Under the pieces are notes generated by a model, which made no database searches, was not told the DNA's origin, and saw only the letters and a program-made list of their open reading frames with translations. A stretch of 36,005 nt of DNA from PVC group bacterium (GTDB lineage: Bacteria; GCA-001730085; JADFSZ01): contig JADFSZ010000001.1 in NCBI GenBank assembly GCA_022560555.1, positions 1 to 36,005 on the forward strand. Direction: 5' to 3'. This document shows positions 1 through 8,355 of the stretch, piece by piece. The position numbers and the translations under genes are program-made. The first letter of the stretch is position 1. Every line of letters starts with the position of its first letter.

Positions 1-9
1 ATACCGTAT

Positions 10-57
10 AACCGGAAGCTCATCTGTTAAGCATATATTGCTTTTTTTCCGGTTTTT
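10..57 (+). terminator. Weak terminator-like inverted repeat
   Basis: AACCGGAA at 10-17 is complementary to TTCCGGTT at 47-54, giving an 8-bp stem around a 29-base loop, followed by a short run of T. It may end a gene to the left of the window. The long loop makes this a weak call. Confidence 0.25.
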
Positions 58-100
58 GAGTATTATAACCCCTCTATTATCAACAAGGTATTGATTTTGT

Positions 101-173
101 GGGGCTGTGGTGCAGTTGGGAGCACATCTGCATGGCATGCAGGAGGTCAGGGGTTCGACTCCCCTCAGCTCCA
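101..173 (+). tRNA. tRNA-Ala (anticodon GGC)
   Basis: The 73-base segment folds as a cloverleaf. The acceptor arm is GGGGCTG (101-107) with CAGCTCC (166-172), with one G-U pair. The anticodon stem TCTGC/GCAGG encloses the seven-base loop ATGGCAT, which places GGC at positions 34-36, so it reads GCC and GCU alanine codons. The T arm has the usual GGTTCGA loop. The discriminator is A at 173 and the 3' CCA is not encoded, so it must be added after transcription. A TATTAT hexamer at 75-80 could be its -10 box, but I see no matching -35. Confidence 0.95.
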
Positions 174-258
174 TTTATTCTAACCATTGTGGACACACGT
201 GTTAACGTAAGCGCCTCATTATAGACGCTTATCGGCCTTAATCAAGAGAAATCAAACC

Positions 259-1671
259 ATGAATGTCACTCGCCCAAACTCGTTAGGCTTTATCTTTATA
301 CTTGTCATCTTTCTGATAGCTATAATGGCGCCTTATTCGCAGACTGAGGAAGAGAATATTGTTGTGATTTGCCCTATCAATGGAGAAATCAATAAAGGAA
401 TGGCCTACTTCATTCATCGGGCCCTTGAGGAAGCCAAATCTAAAAATGCTAAACTGATCATCTTTGAAATTGATACGAACGGAGGCCGGCTTGATGCAAC
501 GGAAGAGATCATGCAGATGCTTCTCTCCTCCTCCATCCCAACGGCAAGTTTTATTAACAATAAGGCCTTTTCGGCCGGAGCTTTTATCGCGGTTGCAACC
601 GACAAAATTTATATGTCTCCGGCAAGCGTTATCGGCGCGGCAACACCTGTTTCGGTCTCATCGACCGGAAGTCCTCAAGAAACATCCAGTTCTTTTGAAG
701 AAAAAATCACATCCGGAACAAAAGCCCTCATAAAAACGGCAGCTCAACACAATGGACATCCGGATGACATCGTATCTGCCATGGTTGACAGGGATATCAA
801 AATCAGGGGAGTCATCGAGCAAGGGAAACTTCTCACTCTCACAAATATCGAAGCGGAATCAAAGAAAATTCAATTGTCATTGGGAACCGTCAAAAACATC
901 GATGAATTACTCGAAAGAGAAAATATGTCGGATTACACAGTCGAAGAAATTATTCCGTCATGGTCCGAGGGTCTCGCCCTTCTCATAACGAACTCAGGCG
1001 TTTCGGGTGTTCTTATGATGATTGGCATGATGAGCATTTACCTCGAATTTAAAACCCCCGGTTGGGGGCTCGGAGGCACGTTGGCTCTGATATGTTTTGC
1101 GCTGTTTTTCTGGGGACACCGTATCGCGGGATTAGCCGGCATGGAGGATCTTCTTCTTTTTGGCATTGGCGCGATCCTCTTAGCTATTGAAATATTTTTT
1201 ATCCCCGGATTTGGATACGCGGGCATCCTTGGTCTAATCTGCGTCTTTATCTCCCTCGTCTTGGCCATGATTCGAAGACCCATTTTTATCCCCCAAGGTG
1301 AATCTTTTTGGCCGACTCAAATGCCGAATTTAGCCGGCCCGTCACTCTCGCTTTCTATCGCTGTTATCGGCTCCGCGGCGGGAATCGTTATGCTCTCAAA
1401 GTATCTTCCCCGAACAAAATTATGGTCCAGCTTTGCCCTGCTTAAGGAACAAAGAAAAGATCTGGGCTATTCAACAGCGATCAAGGATTTTAAAAACCTG
1501 CATATCGGCCAAGCGGGGCAAACATTGACAATTTTACGGCCCTCTGGTAAGGTCCAGATTAATGATAAGCAGTACGATGTTCTTACAGAAGATGTGTTCA
1601 TCGAAAAAGACACCCGTGTCAAAATCATCCGCATCGATGGAAACACAATTTTCGTAGAAAAGCTCAGTTAA
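259..1671 (+). CDS. NfeD-family membrane-bound serine protease (long form)
   Basis: This 470-residue protein is a long-form NfeD, a ClpP-class membrane protease usually paired with a flotillin-like protein in membrane-domain organisation. An N-terminal hydrophobic segment (about residues 9-26) is a signal peptide or anchor. The ClpP-like protease domain follows (about 33-190), with an AFSAGA motif placing the likely nucleophile at Ser105 and the partner lysine probably at Lys149, a spacing like that of the archaeal Ser-Lys NfeD protease PH1510. Several membrane helices lie around 240-395, and a C-terminal OB-fold NfeD domain at about 410-470. The next gene starts two bases after this stop codon. 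The Shine-Dalgarno sequence is weak (AAGAGA). The family is secure; the substrate is unknown. Confidence 0.9.
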   Translation: MNVTRPNSLGFIFILVIFLIAIMAPYSQTEEENIVVICPINGEINKGMAYFIHRALEEAKSKNAKLIIFEIDTNGGRLDATEEIMQMLLSSSIPTASFINNKAFSAGAFIAVATDKIYMSPASVIGAATPVSVSSTGSPQETSSSFEEKITSGTKALIKTAAQHNGHPDDIVSAMVDRDIKIRGVIEQGKLLTLTNIEAESKKIQLSLGTVKNIDELLERENMSDYTVEEIIPSWSEGLALLITNSGVSGVLMMIGMMSIYLEFKTPGWGLGGTLALICFALFFWGHRIAGLAGMEDLLLFGIGAILLAIEIFFIPGFGYAGILGLICVFISLVLAMIRRPIFIPQGESFWPTQMPNLAGPSLSLSIAVIGSAAGIVMLSKYLPRTKLWSSFALLKEQRKDLGYSTAIKDFKNLHIGQAGQTLTILRPSGKVQINDKQYDVLTEDVFIEKDTRVKIIRIDGNTIFVEKLS

Positions 1672-1672
1672 A

Positions 1673-2158
1673 ATGGCACTTTCCACGCTTCATATCATTT
1701 TGTTTTACGTGATCGGGCTTGTCTTGATTTACCTCGAGATTTATCTGCCCGGAGGCATACTGGGAATTTTGGGGACCATTTCTATACTGGCCAGTATGGG
1801 AGGCACGTTTCAAAATTTTGGACCTGAGAAAGGCTTGCTTTTCACTATTATCGAACTCATTGGATGTATTTTCTTTCTCATCATCGGGATCAAATTTCTT
1901 CCTCGGACAAAAGCCGGAAAAAGGCTGATTTTAAGTGCATCTATGTCCACGGATGAAGGCTACACGTCGGTCAACACGGCGCTCGAAAATTTGACCGGCA
2001 AAATCGGGGTAACGGTGACGCATTTAAGACCGGCCGGCGTCGTTAAAATCGACAAACACCGTTACGACGTTGTCACTCAGGGTGAATACATTGAAAATGA
2101 GGCCCCCATCAAAGTGATTCAAGTTGAAGGCAATCGTGTGGTCGTTAAGGCCATCTAA
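1673..2158 (+). CDS. NfeD-family short membrane protein
   Basis: This 161-residue protein has three predicted membrane helices in residues 5-75 and a C-terminal NfeD OB-fold domain (about 105-161), but no protease domain. It is the short-form NfeD that normally partners a FloA/SPFH protein, and floA follows at 2238. Its OB fold repeats the same V.V..LRP.G.V.I...+YDV pattern seen at the end of the preceding long NfeD, so the cell has a protease-bearing and a protease-free copy side by side. One base separates it from the upstream stop codon, so translation is probably coupled. Its stop codon lies in the loop of a perfect inverted repeat (GGCCATCT/AGATGGCC, 2149-2166). Confidence 0.88.
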   Translation: MALSTLHIILFYVIGLVLIYLEIYLPGGILGILGTISILASMGGTFQNFGPEKGLLFTIIELIGCIFFLIIGIKFLPRTKAGKRLILSASMSTDEGYTSVNTALENLTGKIGVTVTHLRPAGVVKIDKHRYDVVTQGEYIENEAPIKVIQVEGNRVVVKAI

Positions 2159-2166
2159 AGATGGCC
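2149..2166 (+). repeat. Perfect inverted repeat over the nfeD stop codon
   Basis: GGCCATCT (2149-2156) and AGATGGCC (2159-2166) are perfectly complementary around two bases, and the TAA stop codon sits at 2156-2158. No T run follows, so it is not a standard intrinsic terminator. It could protect the 3' end of the nfeD message or reduce read-through into floA. Confidence 0.4.
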
Positions 2167-2221
2167 TAGTTCGTAGTTGGGAGTAAAAATCTCCGAACCC
2201 CGAACTCTTAACTCTAAACTC
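2167..2221 (+). repeat. Heptamer-period repeat forming an imperfect hairpin
   Basis: Two heptamers of type TAGTTSG (2167-2180) are followed by four of type YRAACYC (2194-2221, starting CGAACCC and CGAACTC). The two groups are in opposite orientation: 2167-2183 pairs with 2191-2207 at 13 of 17 positions around the loop TAAAAAT. The array ends just before the floA ribosome binding site. It is one of several period-seven arrays in this window. Confidence 0.6.
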
Positions 2222-2237
2222 TTAAAAGGAGCTCATC

Positions 2238-3254
2238 ATGCCCGTGTTATTTATTTTACTCGCCATCCTGATCGTTATGGGAATCATCTTTTTAAAATTC
2301 TTCAAGCTCTGGCTGCAAGCCTTACTCTCCAACGCACCCGTGGCTTTATTCAGCCTTATCGGAATGAGTCTAAGGAAAGTAAACCCAACGATCATCGTAA
2401 ACGCACGTATCACAGCCCTCAAGGCCGGCATACCCGTTGAGACGAATGATCTTGAAGCTCACTACTTGGCGGGCGGAAATGTTATCCGGGTTGTTCAAGC
2501 CCTGATCGTGGCCAACAAAGCCAATATGGAATTGTCCTGGAAACAAGCAACCGCCATCGATCTTGCCGGGCGTGACATTCTCCAAGCCGTTCAAGCCAGC
2601 GTCAAACCAATCGTCATTGACTGCCCCGCTTCCGACAGTCCTAACTCGACGATAGCCGCTGTAGCTATGGATGGCATCCAGATAAAAGCGAAAGCTCGTG
2701 TAACAGTCCGGACGAATTTACAGCGCCTGGTGGGAGGCGCAACAGAAGAAACCATCATCGCCCGTGTCGGTGAAGGGATTGTTTCAACCATTGGAAGTTC
2801 AGAATCATATAAAAAGGTTCTTGAAAATCCGGACCTCATTTCCAAAAATGTCTTATCCAAGGGATTAGACGCCGGAACCGCGTTTGAGATAGTGTCTATC
2901 GACATCGCCGATGTCGATGTCGGAGCCAATATTGGGGCCGACCTGCAAACACAACAGGCAGAAGCCGATAAACGAATCGCACAAGCACGTGCTGAGAGCC
3001 GGCGAGCCATGGCAGTTGCTGAAGAACAGGAAATGATAGCCAGGGCTCAGGAAATGCGCGCGAAGGTCATCGAGGCCGAAGCTCAGATTCCTAAAGCCAT
3101 ATCTCAAGCTTTTATAGACGGAAATCTCGGTGTTATGGACTACTACAATCTCAAGAACATCCAATCTGATACCGGCATGAGAGACTCAATTTCAAAAGGC
3201 ACAAAAAGCGATAAGAAGAAGTCGGATCTTGAAGACGAAGGCAAAACTAAATAG
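2238..3254 (+). CDS. floA: Flotillin-like protein FloA
   Basis: This 338-residue protein matches the FloA/YqfA (UPF0365) family, membrane-raft scaffold proteins that oligomerise at the cytoplasmic face. Residues 1-22 form a hydrophobic anchor rather than a cleaved signal. An SPFH domain follows (about 50-215), then an Ala/Glu/Arg-rich coiled-coil region (about 235-290) with the family's repeated EA and AQAR patterns. The last 20 residues are charged and Lys-rich. The start is supported by AAAAGGAG about eight bases upstream. Two NfeD genes precede it on the same strand, the standard arrangement for this module. The length is normal for the family. Confidence 0.93.
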   Translation: MPVLFILLAILIVMGIIFLKFFKLWLQALLSNAPVALFSLIGMSLRKVNPTIIVNARITALKAGIPVETNDLEAHYLAGGNVIRVVQALIVANKANMELSWKQATAIDLAGRDILQAVQASVKPIVIDCPASDSPNSTIAAVAMDGIQIKAKARVTVRTNLQRLVGGATEETIIARVGEGIVSTIGSSESYKKVLENPDLISKNVLSKGLDAGTAFEIVSIDIADVDVGANIGADLQTQQAEADKRIAQARAESRRAMAVAEEQEMIARAQEMRAKVIEAEAQIPKAISQAFIDGNLGVMDYYNLKNIQSDTGMRDSISKGTKSDKKKSDLEDEGKTK

Positions 3255-3472
3255 GAACGGAAATATTATTTGTGACAAGTGAAGCACAAAACAGGCTTCA
3301 TCCTAAGTCTGGAACCCTATAAGGCCAATTTTCCCATGAGCAAAGCTCCTGAAAAAATTGACACAAGCTTTCAGGGTTGCCAATCCAGGATGAACCCGTG
3401 CATGGTTTCAACGTGGGTCTGGAACCTGACAAGCCCGTGCATAATTTTAGAAGAGCTTCGCTCTTCTAAACA
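3255..3472. other. Non-coding stretch with direct repeats between convergent genes
   Basis: I see no convincing gene here. A 65-codon frame (3279-3476) lacks a ribosome binding site and any recognisable pattern. The segment holds a direct repeat at an offset of 110 bases: GTCTGGAACC at 3307-3316 and 3417-3426, each followed four bases later by AAG. CCCGTGCAT also occurs twice, and TTCATCCT/AGGATGAA form an inverted pair. It may be a degraded repeat or a small RNA. It ends in the hairpin at 3446-3470. Confidence 0.4.
3446..3470. terminator. Hairpin between convergent floA and lipoprotein genes
   Basis: TTTAGAAGAGC (3446-3456) and GCTCTTCTAAA (3460-3470) form a perfect 11-bp stem around a three-base TTC loop. 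It lies three bases from the end of the minus-strand lipoprotein gene and downstream of floA. A bidirectional terminator is the natural reading, although neither strand has a long U run after it. Confidence 0.55.
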
Positions 3473-3919
3473 TTAGGCGTTCGAGAAGCGAAGATTATCG
3501 GAAGGCCAGGCCTGTCGATCGGGGCCGAGAAATCCAACAGCCGCTATGGTCCCTTTCTGATCGTTCCCATAGATTACAAGTTGTTTGCCAGAGAAATCAT
3601 TCGTGGTTTTTTTAGAAAGGCCAATGTCATCTGGTAATTTTGGGCCCCGGTAGGCATGATACACATCTTCACCTTCCGATTTTGACGGAGGCCAAAGAGC
3701 CGCGGCATACGCAGTAAATAAGAATTCAATGAAATCCGACGGTCTTTTTTCAGGATAAAGAGATACAAATACTGTCGCCTTAATATTCTTCGGCTCCAAC
3801 ATAGTTTCTACAACTCTGGCCGCCTGTTCAAATTCTGCCTCCCCTCTCCCCTTCTTTTCGCACCCCGAACTTAAGAGAACAAGCACGATCAAGAAAATCA
3901 TGCGAGCAGATCTTAACAT
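3473..3919 (-). CDS. Putative lipoprotein of unknown function
   Basis: The product has a short positive N-terminus, a hydrophobic stretch and a lipobox ending LLSSGC, with the acylated cysteine at residue 20 counted from the chosen start. This marks it as a lipoprotein exported across the inner membrane. I recognise no family in the mature part (about 128 residues), which contains an AAALWPPSK segment and ends near a QAWPSDN stretch. I chose the ATG at 3919 because it gives a normal signal peptide with GGACT upstream; an earlier ATG at 3940 would add seven polar residues. It stands alone and converges on floA. Confidence 0.65.
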   Translation of the reverse strand: MLRSARMIFLIVLVLLSSGCEKKGRGEAEFEQAARVVETMLEPKNIKATVFVSLYPEKRPSDFIEFLFTAYAAALWPPSKSEGEDVYHAYRGPKLPDDIGLSKKTTNDFSGKQLVIYGNDQKGTIAAVGFLGPDRQAWPSDNLRFSNA

Positions 3920-4196
3920 CACATTATGAGTCCGATTCATGGATAATATTTTTTGCTTTCCGAAACGCTGGATTCAGCCCGGTTTCTCTCTATGAGTCAA
4001 AGTCCTTATGATATGCGGGGGCCTTCATCGCTTGAACACCCTATTTTGGGTTGCTTGCGACATTATAAAATTTGATTTCATCTATGTCAATTATTATCAC
4101 GTTTGGCCAATTTTTGTCAATATACACAAGATTAAACACTCAAACATATCGATTTACACAAAAAATAGGTCGATTTCATCTCTCGCCTGTTTTAAT

Positions 4197-4208
4197 ATTT
4201 CATGAAAT
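4197..4208. promoter_or_regulatory. Perfect 12-bp palindrome, possible operator
   Basis: ATTTCATGAAAT is fully self-complementary and ends 10 bases before the -35 box at 4219. That is a plausible place for a dimeric regulator, but no regulator can be named. Confidence 0.35.
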
Positions 4209-4218
4209 TGGAATTTTC

Positions 4219-4247
4219 TTGCTAAATGCGAATTTTTCGAGTATATT
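4219..4247 (+). promoter_or_regulatory. Sigma-70-type promoter for the DUF423/DUF4202 pair
   Basis: TTGCTA (4219-4224) and TATATT (4242-4247) are separated by 17 bases. Transcription would start near 4254, about 26 bases before the ATG at 4280. Confidence 0.6.
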
Positions 4248-4279
4248 CTTGAAAAAATGAACAAAAATGATTACAGACA

Positions 4280-4672
4280 ATGTATCTTTCTAAAATTATG
4301 CAAATTTTCGGCGCTTTCGGAGCCTTTGGAGCTGGCTTAGGTGTAGTCCTGGGAGCTTTTGCCGCGCATGGGCTCAAGGCAAAAATTTCACCTGAACAGC
4401 TCGCTATTTTTGACACCGGTGTCCGCTATCAAATGATTCATTCTTTAGCCCTTATCCTTGTGGTATGTCTTCAGGGGCGTCTAGACGAATTCTGGCTCAA
4501 GGGAGCGGGATTTGGTTTCATCCTGGGAATCCTCATCTTTTCGGGAAGCCTCTACCTTCTCGTATTCACGCATACAAAAACATGGGGGGCTGTCACACCC
4601 ATTGGCGGTATCTTTTTTATTTTAGCCTGGGCCGCGCTTTTTATGGGTTTTGTAAGGACCTCATCGCTATGA
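4280..4672 (+). CDS. DUF423 small membrane protein
   Basis: This 130-residue protein is a DUF423 family member (YgdD-like in E. coli), a four-helix inner-membrane protein of unknown function. The family pattern is clear: an N-terminal G-rich helix leading to LGAFAAHGLK, then RYQMIHSLALI, and a Gly-rich third helix with SGSLYLLV. An ATG at 4298 (MQIFGAFG) is an alternative start and would be closer to the usual family N-terminus. There is no clear Shine-Dalgarno sequence. Its TGA overlaps the next ATG (ATGA, 4669-4672), so the two genes are translationally coupled. Confidence 0.85.
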   Translation: MYLSKIMQIFGAFGAFGAGLGVVLGAFAAHGLKAKISPEQLAIFDTGVRYQMIHSLALILVVCLQGRLDEFWLKGAGFGFILGILIFSGSLYLLVFTHTKTWGAVTPIGGIFFILAWAALFMGFVRTSSL

Positions 4673-5271
4673 ACAAACCCCAAGAATCTGTTTGTTTTCA
4701 AAAAGCAATAGCCCTCATTGATGAGGAAAATCAGCTAGATCCCAGACAAGAAATTTTAGAGCAGGGGTCTTTTGGATTTGAGTATCTTTACTCTGATCAT
4801 GTCACTCGTTGGATGTATCGGATCACAGATAATCCCGGAGAAAGTCTTTTACTCGCAGCACGAGCCATCCACATTCGCCGCTGGGAAAAACCTCGAAACA
4901 CATTTCCGATGGATCGAAAGGGTTATCGCCAGTGGCGCAGAACTTTAGCTCTATTTCATGCGGACATAACAAAAGACATCCTCCGGCAAACCGGATACGG
5001 TGAACAAACAATCACAGAGGTCACGGATCTCATCACAAAGAAACACTTCCCCAAACATCCGGACAGCCAAATACTAGAAGATGCTCTAACCCTCGTATTT
5101 TTGGAGACCCAGCTTTCGGACTTTATTCAAAAGACCGATCATGATAAAGTCATTGGTGTCATACAGAAAACGTGGAAAAAAATGTCCGATCAGGCCCACA
5201 CGCTTGCCATGGACATTGCCTATGATCCAAACACAAAAACGATCCTGACAGAAGCGCTCAACAAGGAATAG
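4669..5271 (+). CDS. DUF4202 domain protein
   Basis: This 200-residue protein matches DUF4202, a bacterial family of unknown function. Recognisable parts are [12 protein letters not shown] (about residues 41-52), [14 protein letters not shown] and then FP.DR.GYRQWR, with further conserved His and Arg residues. The His/Asp spacing hints at a helical metal-binding fold of the HD type, but that is only my inference. The reading frame stays open upstream to 4465; I chose the ATG at 4669 because it overlaps the DUF423 stop codon and has TAAGGACC just upstream. The malate dehydrogenase gene begins nine bases after its stop. Confidence 0.8.
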   Translation: MNKPQESVCFQKAIALIDEENQLDPRQEILEQGSFGFEYLYSDHVTRWMYRITDNPGESLLLAARAIHIRRWEKPRNTFPMDRKGYRQWRRTLALFHADITKDILRQTGYGEQTITEVTDLITKKHFPKHPDSQILEDALTLVFLETQLSDFIQKTDHDKVIGVIQKTWKKMSDQAHTLAMDIAYDPNTKTILTEALNKE

Positions 5272-5279
5272 TCAAGAAA

Positions 5280-6272
5280 ATGGAAAATGGACTTATACGT
5301 ATTCGTGTTGCCGTTACGGGAGCCGCGGGGCACATCGGGTATGCGCTTCTTTTTCGTATCGCGTCCGGCGCCATGTTCGGTCCTAAAACCGAGATTGATT
5401 TAAACCTACTGGAATTGCCGAATGTTCTATCGGCTTTAGAGGGCGTTCAAATGGAGCTGGATGACTGCGCTCTGCCCCTGCTTCGTTCCGTGACAGTCAC
5501 GGCTGATGAAAATATTGCTTTTAAGGATTGCGATTGGGCCTTACTCATCGGATCTGTTCCCAGAAAAGCCGGTATGGAAAGAAAAGATCTTCTCTCTATC
5601 AACGGAAAAATTTTTATCGGCCAAGGCAAGGCTCTGGATCGATTTGCCAAGCCGACATGCAAAGTACTCGTTGTCGGAAATCCTTGTAACACTAACGCCT
5701 GGATCCTAAAAAGCGTTATGAAAACAATTCCCGCAACCAATGTTTTTGCGATGACGATGCTGGATCAAAACCGGGCTAAATTTCAATTGGCTCTCAAAGC
5801 CGGCGTTCATCCCCATGATGTCACGCACATGGCCATTTGGGGCAATCATTCGAGCACACAGTTTCCGGATTTTTATCATGCTCGTATTTCCTTAAACCCC
5901 GTAACGGACGTGATTGGAGATCTAACATGGCTCCAAAATGATTTTATTAAGACCGTACAGCAGCGCGGGACGGCCATTATAAAAGCGCGAGGAACCTCTT
6001 CAGCCGCATCCGCGGCCAATGCTGTTGTTGATACCGTCAAAAATCTGATCACCCCCACACCGGAAGGGCACTTTTTTTCTGTAGCCGTTTCTTCCGACGG
6101 CAGTTACTCTACACCTGTTGGCCTGATGGTTGGTTTTCCTGTACGTATGTCGGGATCTAACTGGGAAATCGTTCAAAATATCGAGCATAATGAATTTGCA
6201 AAGAAAAAGATCAGTTTGACCATTACGGAGCTTGAAGAAGAAAGAGATGCCGTTAAGGATCTCATTAGCTAA
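5280..6272 (+). CDS. mdh: Malate dehydrogenase
   Basis: This 330-residue NAD(P)-dependent enzyme interconverts malate and oxaloacetate in the TCA cycle. It is of the cytosolic/chlamydial type rather than the short LDH-like type. The Rossmann motif GAAGHIG lies at residues 14-20. The substrate-loop arginines are in [13 protein letters not shown], followed by VVGNPCNTN and by the catalytic pair in [12 protein letters not shown] and [12 protein letters not shown]. Length is normal for the family. An AGGAA sequence lies about 11 bases upstream of the ATG. It follows the DUF4202 gene by nine bases and probably shares its transcript. Oddly, the best resemblance I can recall is to chlamydial Mdh (ELDDxAxPLL and GSVPRxxGMERxDLL). 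Confidence 0.93.
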   Translation: MENGLIRIRVAVTGAAGHIGYALLFRIASGAMFGPKTEIDLNLLELPNVLSALEGVQMELDDCALPLLRSVTVTADENIAFKDCDWALLIGSVPRKAGMERKDLLSINGKIFIGQGKALDRFAKPTCKVLVVGNPCNTNAWILKSVMKTIPATNVFAMTMLDQNRAKFQLALKAGVHPHDVTHMAIWGNHSSTQFPDFYHARISLNPVTDVIGDLTWLQNDFIKTVQQRGTAIIKARGTSSAASAANAVVDTVKNLITPTPEGHFFSVAVSSDGSYSTPVGLMVGFPVRMSGSNWEIVQNIEHNEFAKKKISLTITELEEERDAVKDLIS

Positions 6273-6339
6273 ATCTTAATTGTTATTTGAATGTTGGATT
6301 TTTCATATGCGTTTTATTATCAGTTTTTTTGGTTTTACC

Positions 6340-6374
6340 ATTTGTCACTTGTCATTCGGATTTTGTCATTTTTA
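6340..6374 (+). repeat. Heptamer-period array upstream of ygfZ
   Basis: Five seven-base units run without gaps. The first two are ATTTGTC and ACTTGTC, the third is ATTCGGA, and the fourth TTTTGTC. The last three units closely match three successive units of the array at 34945-34965 on the same plus-strand reading. The array fills the spacer between mdh and the ygfZ-like gene. Confidence 0.65.
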
Positions 6375-6379
6375 ATATC

Positions 6380-7054
6380 ATGCCTTTATATCAGCTCAAT
6401 AAATCCGTATACCTCCTCTCCCCCCATACAGAGGAATTTATCCAGGGGCTTTCTTCAAACACGATCCACACCCCTCACAATGCTTTTCTTGATATTCACG
6501 GAAAAATCGTTGTGACCTTTGGGCAAATTCTAAGGGACGCCGATCATCTACTGTTTGCGATCGAGAAATCCTTTGAAGAGAAACTTCAAAATCATTTAAA
6601 ACCTTTTCTTGATTTGTCAGATACAGAACTCACGGCAGAGCCTTGGTTCACTTATTTTGATCTTGAAGGAAAATCCCCTTTAGAAGACGGAGATTTAAGC
6701 ATCCCCGAGAAAGAAGGACGCATGATACTGTCCAAAAACAAAAAAGATGCGGGAATATCTCAAGATGAGTTCACGCTTTGGCGCGTTAAAAACAACATCC
6801 CCATGCAAGGGATAGATTACCACCATGAGATGCTTCTCAATGTGGATGATGTTACTTATGTATCATTCACGAAGGGATGTTTTCTAGGCCAAGAAATCAT
6901 CTCCCGCGTTCACAACAAATCCCGTCCACCGAGTAAGCTCGTCGTGAAATACCTAGAAGAATGCACACCCGAAGAGGCTGTAAAGTTAACATCCCGCGTC
7001 AAAGACCCTGATACAAGTAAAGAGATGGGGTTTGTGTTTGTGAAAAATAAATAA
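6380..7054 (+). CDS. ygfZ: YgfZ/GcvT-like folate-binding protein
   Basis: The product (224 residues from this start) belongs to the YgfZ family, tetrahydrofolate-binding relatives of GcvT that help repair or assemble Fe-S clusters. The diagnostic KGCFLGQE motif lies at residues 165-172 and continues IISRVHN. Other family signs are NAFLDIHGKIV near the N-terminus and the RV..NIP.QGID stretch before the motif. It is shorter than the E. coli protein (about 326), because the C-terminal barrel is mostly missing. The frame stays open to 6287, but that extension is encoded by spacer and heptamer-repeat DNA, so the ATG at 6380 is preferred. There is no clear ribosome binding site. The Fe-S link fits the A-type carrier gene at 9656. 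Confidence 0.82.
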   Translation: MPLYQLNKSVYLLSPHTEEFIQGLSSNTIHTPHNAFLDIHGKIVVTFGQILRDADHLLFAIEKSFEEKLQNHLKPFLDLSDTELTAEPWFTYFDLEGKSPLEDGDLSIPEKEGRMILSKNKKDAGISQDEFTLWRVKNNIPMQGIDYHHEMLLNVDDVTYVSFTKGCFLGQEIISRVHNKSRPPSKLVVKYLEECTPEEAVKLTSRVKDPDTSKEMGFVFVKNK

Positions 7055-7061
7055 CCCGGAT

Positions 7062-7673
7062 CTACCGAAGGAATGGATTAGTCTTTTTCTGATGTGCCAA
7101 TGTGTCGTACGGCAAGGAATGGTAGTTATGACCCGGATAAATTATCGTTTCGTCGGGTAAGGGAAAGATTTTACTCCGAATGGATTTCAAAAGTGTATCC
7201 TGATCTCCCCCGGGTAAATCCACACGGCCGCAGGAATCAATGAACAAGGTGTCACCGGCTAAAAGATGTCCGGGTGTGTAAAAACAGATACCGCCCGGTG
7301 TATGTCCCGGTGTATGAAGACATGTCACTGAAATAGCCCCAATAGTAATCGTGTCTTGGTCTCGCAGGTTTTTAAGTTCCTTAATGTTGGGTCGGTAATA
7401 CGGGGCCTCTTCTTGAGAAAGATAAACCGGAACAGGAAAGTATTCTAAAATCTGCTCCAACGCATCGATATGATCCGGATGTCCATGTGTGAGTAAAATC
7501 TTTGTAATATTGAGTCCCAAACGTTCGGCTTCAAGCCGAATCGCGGGGGCCTCCCAACCCGCATCGACCAAAGCCGCTTCTTTAGAGGAATCATCTCCAA
7601 GAAAATAGAGAAAATTCTGCATGGGACCCAGTTCCATTTGGTGAATCAACACCCCGTTTGTTTTTTCTGTCAC
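7062..7673 (-). CDS. Metallo-beta-lactamase-fold hydrolase (glyoxalase II-like)
   Basis: This 203-residue cytoplasmic hydrolase has the full metal-binding set: H63, H65, D67 and H68 in THGHPDH, H124 in TPGHTPG, D141 in AGDTLF and H182 in YPGH. Size and motifs fit the compact glyoxalase II-like/YcbL group, which hydrolyses thioesters such as S-lactoylglutathione, although the substrate cannot be fixed from sequence. Translation starts at GTG (7671-7673), supported by AAGGGAG five bases upstream. It converges on the ygfZ gene with only seven bases between the two stop codons. Confidence 0.9.
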   Translation of the reverse strand: MTEKTNGVLIHQMELGPMQNFLYFLGDDSSKEAALVDAGWEAPAIRLEAERLGLNITKILLTHGHPDHIDALEQILEYFPVPVYLSQEEAPYYRPNIKELKNLRDQDTITIGAISVTCLHTPGHTPGGICFYTPGHLLAGDTLFIDSCGRVDLPGGDQDTLLKSIRSKIFPLPDETIIYPGHNYHSLPYDTLAHQKKTNPFLR

Positions 7674-7736
7674 GATCTCCCTTTTAATGTATGATTCAGT
7701 ATCATTATAAATTAAAATCGGAGTAAATCAATCGGC

Positions 7737-7764
7737 TTGACAGGCCCATTCTCCAATCTATAAT
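7737..7764 (+). promoter_or_regulatory. Full-consensus sigma-70-type promoter for redoxin-FIST
   Basis: TTGACA (7737-7742) and TATAAT (7759-7764) are both perfect consensus hexamers, 16 bases apart. Transcription would start near 7771, about 30 bases before the redoxin ATG. Confidence 0.85.
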
Positions 7765-7800
7765 GACCCTTTAACCCATGATTTGCATTGGACGGATTTG

Positions 7801-8352
7801 ATGTCTCTCTTAGAATCACTCCAGATTCCCTTAGGAACGCATATTACCCCATTTATCCTCAAAGATCCGGAGGGAACGGTACATACAAGTGATCGGCTCT
7901 TTGGAAGCAAAGGGCTTCTTGTCGCGTTTACCTGTAATCATTGCCCTTATGCTGTTGCCGTATGGCCCCGATTTATCAGGCTGTCCCACGGGGCCAAAGA
8001 ACTTTGTATCAACACAGTCGCGATCAATCCTAATATTCATCCAAATTACCCCGAGGACGCTCCCGAAAAAATGACGCAAAAAATTAAAGAATGGCGGATC
8101 CCTTTTCCTTATTTAGTCGATGAATCCCAAGAAGTGGCACGAACCTTTAAGGCCCAATGCACGCCGGATATCTATCTTTTTAATTCACACAAAAAACTTG
8201 TATATCACGGCCGTATCGATGACAGCTGGAAAGATGAATCCCTGGTCAAGCAAGAAGAATTAAAAACCGCTATCACCCAATTAGCGAACGAAGAGAAAAT
8301 TTCCTCCAAACAATTCCCTTCTATGGGCTGCTCGATCAAATGGAGGAATTAA
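7801..8352 (+). CDS. Thioredoxin-fold redoxin (AhpC/TSA-like)
   Basis: The product (183 residues) is a thioredoxin-fold protein of the AhpC/TSA-redoxin type. After a TPFILKDPEG entry strand it carries FTCNHCPYA with a CxxC pair at C45 and C48, the hallmark of a widespread CNHCPY redoxin family. A later TPDIYLF supplies the cis-proline loop. There is no signal peptide, so it acts in the cytoplasm, probably as a peroxiredoxin or disulfide reductase. A TTG at 7783 is an alternative start six codons upstream; the ATG at 7801 is preferred because GGACGG precedes it at good spacing. The FIST gene follows three bases after the stop codon. Confidence 0.85.
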   Translation: MSLLESLQIPLGTHITPFILKDPEGTVHTSDRLFGSKGLLVAFTCNHCPYAVAVWPRFIRLSHGAKELCINTVAINPNIHPNYPEDAPEKMTQKIKEWRIPFPYLVDESQEVARTFKAQCTPDIYLFNSHKKLVYHGRIDDSWKDESLVKQEELKTAITQLANEEKISSKQFPSMGCSIKWRN

Positions 8353-8355
8353 AAC

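Larger units (their letters stand above)
3941..4279. other. 339-base intergenic region between divergent genes
   Basis: No coding sequence is supported here; two overlapping frames of 62-65 codons lack ribosome binding sites and family patterns. The region is AT-rich. It carries a promoter for the DUF423 gene (4219-4247), the palindrome ATTTCATGAAAT (4197-4208), and two TCGATTT copies (one near 4148, one near 4170). It must also carry the promoter of the divergent lipoprotein gene, which I could not place. Confidence 0.5.

Noticed and set aside
3279-3476. Possible 65-residue gene after floA
   Set aside because: No ribosome binding site, no recognisable pattern, and the frame runs through direct repeats and a terminator-like hairpin.
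6287-6379. N-terminal extension of the YgfZ-like protein resembling a signal peptide
   Set aside because: YgfZ proteins are cytoplasmic, and this stretch is a T-rich spacer with heptamer repeats; its hydrophobicity follows from the base composition.
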